Below, piece by piece: positions 5,597 through 9,537 of a stretch of DNA of 9,537 nucleotides. The position numbers and the translations under genes were made by a program. The notes under the pieces were generated by a model. It did no database searches, was not told where the DNA came from, and saw only the letters and a program-made list of their open reading frames with translations. Numbering within the stretch: position 1 is the first letter of the stretch; each line of letters opens with the position of its first letter. Where the stretch lies: assembly GCA_937881255.1 (NCBI GenBank), contig CALGFH010000279.1, forward strand, positions 1-9,537, written 5' to 3'. Source of the DNA: an uncultured Actinomycetes bacterium (GTDB taxonomy: Bacteria; Actinomycetota; CALGFH01).

Positions 5597-6462
5597 CCCA
5601 AGCGAGCGGCGCCACCAAGCTGGCCCGGAGAGCGGCGCGCTGGAGCGCCCAGGCCTACGCCCGGCCCACCGCCGGGCTGCGGCTGCTGCCCGACTACCTG
5701 ATCATCGGCGCCCAGCGGGCCGGCACGACCTCGCTGCACCGCTACCTGATCCAGCACCCAGGGGTCAGGACCACCCTGCGCACCAAGGGCGTGCACTTCT
5801 TCGACACCGGCTACGGCCGGGGGATGTCCTGGTACGCCTCGCGCTTCCCGACCCGGCTGACCGCCTGGTGGGTGGCCAGACGGCACGGGGTCGAGCTGCG
5901 CACCGGCGAGGCCAGCCCCTACTACCTGTTCCACCCCCACGTCCCCGGGCGGGTGGCCACCCACCTGCCCCAGGTCAAGCTGATCGCGCTGCTCCGCGAC
6001 CCGGTCGGGCGGGCCTACTCCCACTACCAGCACGAGGTCGCCCGCGGCTTCGAGACGCTGTCGTTCGAGGAGGCGATCGAGGCCGAGCCGGCCCGCCTGG
6101 CCGGCGAGACCCAGCGCATGCTGGCCGAGCCGCTCTACAACAGCTTCGCCCACCAGCACCACTCGTACCTGGCCAGGGGCCGCTACCACGAGCAGCTGGA
6201 GCGCTGGCGGGCCCGGTTCGACGACCGCCAGCTGCTGGTGCTGTCCAGCGAGCGGTTCTTCGCCGAGCCCGAGCGGACCTTCCACCAGGTGCTCGACTTC
6301 CTGGAGCTGCCGGCGTTCACCCCCGACGGCTACGAGAGGCACAACGCCCACGACTACCGGAGGATGGGCGACCAGGTCCACGCGCGCCTGGTCGAGCACT
6401 ACCGGGAGCCCAACCGGGTGCTGTACGAGTCGCTCGGCGACGACTTCGGCTGGACCACCTAG
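5593..6462 (+). CDS. Sulfotransferase, heparan-sulfotransferase-like (Sulfotransfer_1)
   Basis: A 289-residue PAPS-dependent sulfotransferase of the type related to heparan sulfate and carbohydrate sulfotransferases. DYLIIGAQRAGTTSLHRYL (residues 34-52) is the 5'-phosphosulfate loop. TKGVHFFD (64-71) holds K65, in the position of the catalytic lysine of the KxxHFF motif. GEASPYYLF (105-113) and KLIALLRDPVGRAYSHY (129-145) supply the 3'-phosphate site with R135 and S143. LSSERFFAEP (217-226) is the usual late segment. The first 30 residues are basic and Ala-rich, with no clear signal peptide, so it should be cytoplasmic. It starts 10 bp after the polymerase, with GAGG four bases before the ATG, and a flippase follows after 7 bp. 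It is clearly a different subfamily from the sulfotransferase at 197, so two different positions or sugars may be sulfated. The acceptor is unknown. Confidence 0.92.
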   Translation: MTQASGATKLARRAARWSAQAYARPTAGLRLLPDYLIIGAQRAGTTSLHRYLIQHPGVRTTLRTKGVHFFDTGYGRGMSWYASRFPTRLTAWWVARRHGVELRTGEASPYYLFHPHVPGRVATHLPQVKLIALLRDPVGRAYSHYQHEVARGFETLSFEEAIEAEPARLAGETQRMLAEPLYNSFAHQHHSYLARGRYHEQLERWRARFDDRQLLVLSSERFFAEPERTFHQVLDFLELPAFTPDGYERHNAHDYRRMGDQVHARLVEHYREPNRVLYESLGDDFGWTT

Positions 6463-6469
6463 CCCGCTG

Positions 6470-8056
6470 ATGGAGACCGCTGCCGTGCCGGCCACCGGTG
6501 ACGACGCCGCCCGGCGCGACCTGACCACCCTGGCCCGGGGCGGGGCCCTCAACCTGGTCGGCGCCGCCGTCACCGGGCTGTGCAACTTCGCGCTGCTGGT
6601 CGTGGTGGCCAGAGGCCTGCGCGCCCAGGGCACCGGCGCCTTCTACGAGGCGGTGGCCCTGTTCCTCATCCTGTCCAGCGCCGCCACCCTCGGCGCCGAC
6701 GTCGGGCTGTCGCGGATGGTGCCGCGCTACCGCGCCCTCGGCCGGGTCCGCGACCTGCGCCGTGGCCTGCAGGCCAGCGTCTGGCCGGTCGCGGCCGCCG
6801 GCCTGCTCCTCGGCGGCCTCGCCTACTGGTTCGCGCCCGAGCTGGCCGACACCTTCTCCCGGCATGGCGAGACCGCCCAGCTGACCGACTTCATCCGCAC
6901 CTTCGCGGTGTTCGTCCCCGTCTCGGCGCTGTCGCTGACGGTGTTCGCGGCCACCCGGGGCTTCGGCACCATGCGCCCGACGGTGCTCCTGGACAAGATC
7001 GCCCGCCCGGCCCTCCAGCCCCTCCTGGTCCTTCTGGCCATCGTGGCCGGGGCCGGCAGCAGCCTGATCGCCCTGGCCTATCTGGGGCCATACGTCCCGG
7101 TGGTGGCGGCCGGGCTGGCCTGGCTGGCGGTCCTGCTGCGCCGGGCCGAGCGGCCCCGGGACGGCGCGCCCGAGCCCCAGCCGGCCCGGCCGACGGGCCG
7201 GCTGGTGGGGGAGTTCTGGCGCTTCACCGGCCCCCGCGGCCTGGCCGCGGTGTTCCAGACGACCAGCCTGTGGGTGAACACCCTGCTGGTCGGGGCGCTG
7301 CGCTCGACCGCCGACGCCGGCATCTACGCGGCCGCCTCCCGCTACCTGACCGTGGCCGCCATGGTTGCGGTGGCCATCCGCCAGGTGCTCGCCCCCAAGG
7401 TGAGCGAGCTGCTGGCCAGGCGCAGCACCGAGCGGGCGGCGGCCGTCTACCAGACCACCACCGCCTGGCTGGTCGCCCTCAACTGGCCCATCTACCTGGC
7501 CCTGATCACCTTCGGGGGGCCGCTGCTGGCGGTGTTCGGAGGGGACTTCGCCGACGGCCAGGTCGTGCTGGTCGTCCTGGCGGCGGCCATGCTGGTCGCC
7601 ACCGCGGTCGGGCCGGTCGACGTGGTCCTGCTGATGGGCGGCCGCAGCTCCTTGAACCTGCTCAACACGGTGGTCTCGCTCGGTGCCAACCTGGCCCTCA
7701 ACGTCGCCCTCATCCCGCGCTACGGACTGGCCGGGGCGGCGGTCGCCTCCGGCGCCGGCACCCTGCTCAACAACCTGCTCCCCCTGGGTCAGGTGTGGCG
7801 GTCGATGGGCCTGCACCCGTTCGGGCCGGGCGTCGGGGTGGCGGCGGCGCTGTCGCTGGTCAGCTTCGGGCTGGTCGGCGTGGCCATGCGGGCGCTGGTC
7901 GGACCGACCGTGGCCGGGCTCGCGGCCTACGCCGTGGTCGGCTGCGGCGTGTACGCGGCCCTGCTGTGGCGCTACCGGGACCGGCTGGAATGGCAGGCCC
8001 TCCGGAGCATCCTGCGCCGGTCGCCGGCCCCCGGGCCCGTCGGGGCCGAGGCGTGA
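6470..8056 (+). CDS. Wzx/MATE-type polysaccharide flippase
   Basis: A 528-residue integral membrane protein of the MOP superfamily, expected to flip lipid-linked oligosaccharide across the membrane. ARGGALNLVGAAVTGLCNF (22-40) followed by ARGLRAQGTGAFYEAVALF (47-65) is the characteristic first-helix region of Wzx-like exporters. Hydrophobic stretches follow near 104-121, 142-161, 183-203, 208-223, 258-276, 292-305, 333-357, 364-389, 396-415, 421-439, 454-472 and 478-499, about 13-14 in all. A charged, Pro-rich loop at 224-245 separates the two halves. No Shine-Dalgarno precedes ATG 6470. An in-frame GTG at 6485 has GGAG (6472-6475) nine bases upstream and would trim five residues, so it may be the true start. 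Its stop overlaps the sulfatase start (GTGA). It is the likely partner of the Wzy-like protein two genes upstream. Confidence 0.88.
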   Translation: METAAVPATGDDAARRDLTTLARGGALNLVGAAVTGLCNFALLVVVARGLRAQGTGAFYEAVALFLILSSAATLGADVGLSRMVPRYRALGRVRDLRRGLQASVWPVAAAGLLLGGLAYWFAPELADTFSRHGETAQLTDFIRTFAVFVPVSALSLTVFAATRGFGTMRPTVLLDKIARPALQPLLVLLAIVAGAGSSLIALAYLGPYVPVVAAGLAWLAVLLRRAERPRDGAPEPQPARPTGRLVGEFWRFTGPRGLAAVFQTTSLWVNTLLVGALRSTADAGIYAAASRYLTVAAMVAVAIRQVLAPKVSELLARRSTERAAAVYQTTTAWLVALNWPIYLALITFGGPLLAVFGGDFADGQVVLVVLAAAMLVATAVGPVDVVLLMGGRSSLNLLNTVVSLGANLALNVALIPRYGLAGAAVASGAGTLLNNLLPLGQVWRSMGLHPFGPGVGVAAALSLVSFGLVGVAMRALVGPTVAGLAAYAVVGCGVYAALLWRYRDRLEWQALRSILRRSPAPGPVGAEA

Positions 8057-9426
8057 ACCGGGGCAGGCTGGTCGTGGCCGGGCTGCTGGTGGCCGCCCTC
8101 GCCCTGGCCGTGGTCGCCTTCACCGGCTCCCGGGGCGGCGGCCCGGCCGCCCGGCCCGCGAGCCGTCCCAACGTGCTGGTGATCGTGACCGACGACGCCC
8201 GGGCCGAGACCCTCCGGGTGATGCCCAAGACCCGGGCCTGGCTGGCCGACGGCGGGGTGACCTTCACCCAGGGGTTCGCCACCACCCCCAGCTGCTGCCC
8301 GTCGCGGGCGTCGATCCTGAGCGGCCGCTACGTCCACAACCACGGGGTCCTCCGCCAGCGCCTGGGCGACCGGCTCGACCAGCGGACCACCGTGGCCCGC
8401 TACCTCAGGGACGACGGCTACCGCACGGCCATGGCCGGCAAGTTCCTCAACCGCTGGCCGCTGCGGACCCCGCCGCCCGGGTTCGACCACTGGGCCCTGG
8501 CCAACGGCGGCTACTACGACCAGCTGTGGGCGGTCGACGGGGCCCTCCGCCGGGTCCCCACCTACTCGACCACCTTCATCGGCGACCAGGCCGTGGCCTA
8601 CCTGGACGAGTTCGAGGGCGACGACGCCCGCCCCTGGTTCCTGTACCTGGCCCCGTTCGCCCCCCACGACCCGCGGGTGCCCGAGCCGAAGTACGCGAAG
8701 GCCAGCTTCCCGGCCCTTGACCAGGTCGGCGGCGGCTCCCCCGAGCTGGACGGGGCCCCCCGCTACCTGCGCGAGCGCGACCCGGTGACCCCGGCCGAGG
8801 CGGCCGAGGTCCGCACCGGCCAGCTGCGCACCCTGCTGTCGGTCGACGACATGGTCGACCGGGTCCTGCGCCGGCTGGAGGCCACCGGCGAGCTCGAGGG
8901 GACGCTGATCTTCTTCCTGTCCGACAACGGCTACGGCTGGGGGGAGCACGGCCGGGTGGGCAAGTTCACCCCCTACACCGAGTCGATCAAGGTCCCGTTC
9001 CTGGTCCGCTGGCCGGGCCGGCTGGCCGCCGGCGCGGTCGACGACCGCCTGGTCGCCACCGTCGACATCAAGCCGACGGTGCTGGAGGCGGCCGGCATCC
9101 GGCCGCAGGAGGGCGACACCGTGGACGGCCGCTCGCTGCTCGACGGCCGCCGGCGGGAGCGGCTGCTGGCCGAGTACTGGCAGGACCAGGCCAACGCCCC
9201 CGGCATCCGCGACTGGGCGGCCCTGCGCGGCCCCGGCTGGCAGTACATCGAGAACTACGACCAGCCGGGCCCCTCCGGCACCTTCCGGGAGTTCTACGAC
9301 CTGACCCGCGACCCGGGCATGGAGCGGAACCTCCTGGCCGACGACGACCCCGGCAACGACCCGCCGGCCGCCCTGGCCGCCGAGCTGGCCGCGGCCCGCG
9401 CCTGCCAGGGGGTGGGCTGCCCGTGA
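8053..9426 (+). CDS. Membrane-anchored type I sulfatase (GlcNAc-6-sulfatase-like)
   Basis: A 457-residue sulfate-ester hydrolase expected outside the membrane. Residues 6-23 are an uncleaved signal anchor or signal peptide, followed by a Gly/Ala/Pro-rich spacer. NVLVIVTDDARAETL (40-54) gives the calcium-binding D47 and D48. SCCPSRASILSGR (80-92) is the sulfatase signature, CxPSR, with C81 the residue to be converted to formylglycine. K130 (AGK), H205 (PHDP), D291-N292 (SDNGYGWGEHG) and K304 complete the active site, so it should be active. FYDLTRDPGMERNLL (414-428) is the usual C-terminal sulfatase segment. The closest look is of GlcNAc-6-sulfatase or related arylsulfatases; the substrate is not proven. 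The frame is open far upstream of 8053, but that part shadows the flippase. GTG 8053 overlaps the flippase stop (GTGA) and gives a proper anchor. Formylglycine formation needs an enzyme not encoded here. Confidence 0.92.
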   Translation: MNRGRLVVAGLLVAALALAVVAFTGSRGGGPAARPASRPNVLVIVTDDARAETLRVMPKTRAWLADGGVTFTQGFATTPSCCPSRASILSGRYVHNHGVLRQRLGDRLDQRTTVARYLRDDGYRTAMAGKFLNRWPLRTPPPGFDHWALANGGYYDQLWAVDGALRRVPTYSTTFIGDQAVAYLDEFEGDDARPWFLYLAPFAPHDPRVPEPKYAKASFPALDQVGGGSPELDGAPRYLRERDPVTPAEAAEVRTGQLRTLLSVDDMVDRVLRRLEATGELEGTLIFFLSDNGYGWGEHGRVGKFTPYTESIKVPFLVRWPGRLAAGAVDDRLVATVDIKPTVLEAAGIRPQEGDTVDGRSLLDGRRRERLLAEYWQDQANAPGIRDWAALRGPGWQYIENYDQPGPSGTFREFYDLTRDPGMERNLLADDDPGNDPPAALAAELAAARACQGVGCP

Positions 9427-9537
9427 GCCGGTCCCGCATCCATCAGGGGGGCCGGCGCGGCCCCCCCGATACCCCCCCGGCTTCCGACTCGCCGGCGATC
9501 CGCTCGCCGGAGCTGGCCTGGCTGGCCGAGGTGCTGT
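9423..9537 (+). CDS. Start of an unrecognised gene (partial)
   Basis: GTG 9423 overlaps the sulfatase stop as GTGA, the same junction as between flippase and sulfatase, and the frame stays open for 38 codons to the window edge. Third positions are mostly G or C. The first 25 residues are Arg/Pro/Ser-rich and probably disordered; then IRSPELAWLAEVL looks like the start of a folded region. No family is recognisable. A strong GC hairpin at 9446-9466 lies inside these codons. If that is a terminator, the real start may be further right or the next gene may be separate. Confidence 0.5.
   Translation, partial: MSRSRIHQGGRRGPPDTPPASDSPAIRSPELAWLAEVL
9446..9466 (+). terminator. Very GC-rich hairpin after the sulfatase, possible terminator
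   Basis: GGGGGGCCG (9446-9454) and CGGCCCCCC (9458-9466) form a perfect 9-bp stem with a 3-base loop, starting 20 bases after the sulfatase stop. There is no T-run; GATAC and another run of seven C follow. It could end the polymerase-to-sulfatase operon, or it may just be coding sequence of the next gene. Confidence 0.35.

Noticed and set aside
1071..5618. A 1515-codon open frame on the minus strand across the glycosyltransferase, GH26-like and polymerase genes
   Set aside because: It is antisense to three well-supported genes and both regulatory gaps. It reads as low-complexity Gly/Pro/Gln/Arg/Val sequence with no domain, as expected when G/C-ending codons remove stops from the opposite strand.
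6580..8052. A long + frame in phase with the sulfatase, suggesting a 948-residue fusion protein
   Set aside because: The upstream part lies fully within the flippase in another frame and is Arg/Pro/Gly-rich nonsense. The sulfatase anchor and the GTGA junction at 8053 give a clear start.
1..9537. CRISPR arrays, tRNA or rRNA genes, insertion sequences or phage genes
   Set aside because: No regularly spaced repeats, tRNA-like cloverleaf, transposase motifs or terminal inverted repeats were seen. Nearly all the sequence is explained by metabolic coding genes.

Overview
The window is very GC-rich (about 70% or more by eye), almost entirely coding on the + strand, and uses GCC/CTG/GTC/CGG-type codons with G or C at nearly every third position. 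Together with GTG and TTG starts, a probable leaderless gene, a Cys-rich sulfotransferase type common in actinobacteria and a Pro/Thr-rich linker in a secreted glycosidase, this suggests a high-GC actinobacterium. A genus cannot be named from this sequence.

The locus looks like part of a surface or exopolysaccharide cluster with a sulfation theme. In order it holds: the 3' end of an unrecognised gene (1-200); a PAPS-dependent sulfotransferase (197-1141); a family 2 glycosyltransferase (1131-2051); a regulatory gap (2052-2234); a secreted or membrane-anchored protein with two GH26-like domains (2235-4187); a second regulatory gap (4188-4244); a Wzy/WaaL-like O-antigen polymerase or ligase (4245-5582); a second, different sulfotransferase (5593-6462); a Wzx/MATE-type flippase (6470-8056); a membrane-anchored type I sulfatase (8053-9426); and the first codons of another gene (9423 to the end). 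Junctions inside blocks are ATGA or GTGA overlaps or gaps of at most 10 bp. The two longer gaps carry promoter-like sequences and inverted repeats, which suggests three transcription units: the upstream operon ending with the glycosyltransferase, the GH26-like gene alone, and the polymerase-to-sulfatase operon.

Inferred logic: glycosyltransferases build a lipid-linked repeat in the cytoplasm, the two sulfotransferases decorate it with PAPS, the flippase exports it and the Wzy-like protein polymerises or ligates it outside. The GH26-like protein may trim the polymer and the anchored sulfatase may edit its sulfation. No initiating phosphoglycosyltransferase, PAPS-synthesis genes or formylglycine-generating enzyme is visible here.

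The points most worth a second look are the paired GH26-like domains, one of which lacks the family's acid/base glutamate; the leaderless polymerase promoter enclosed by a perfect 14-bp inverted repeat; a 21-bp near-palindrome at the GH26 promoter; synthesis and removal of sulfate encoded in one operon; and a five-codon minigene linking two operon genes.
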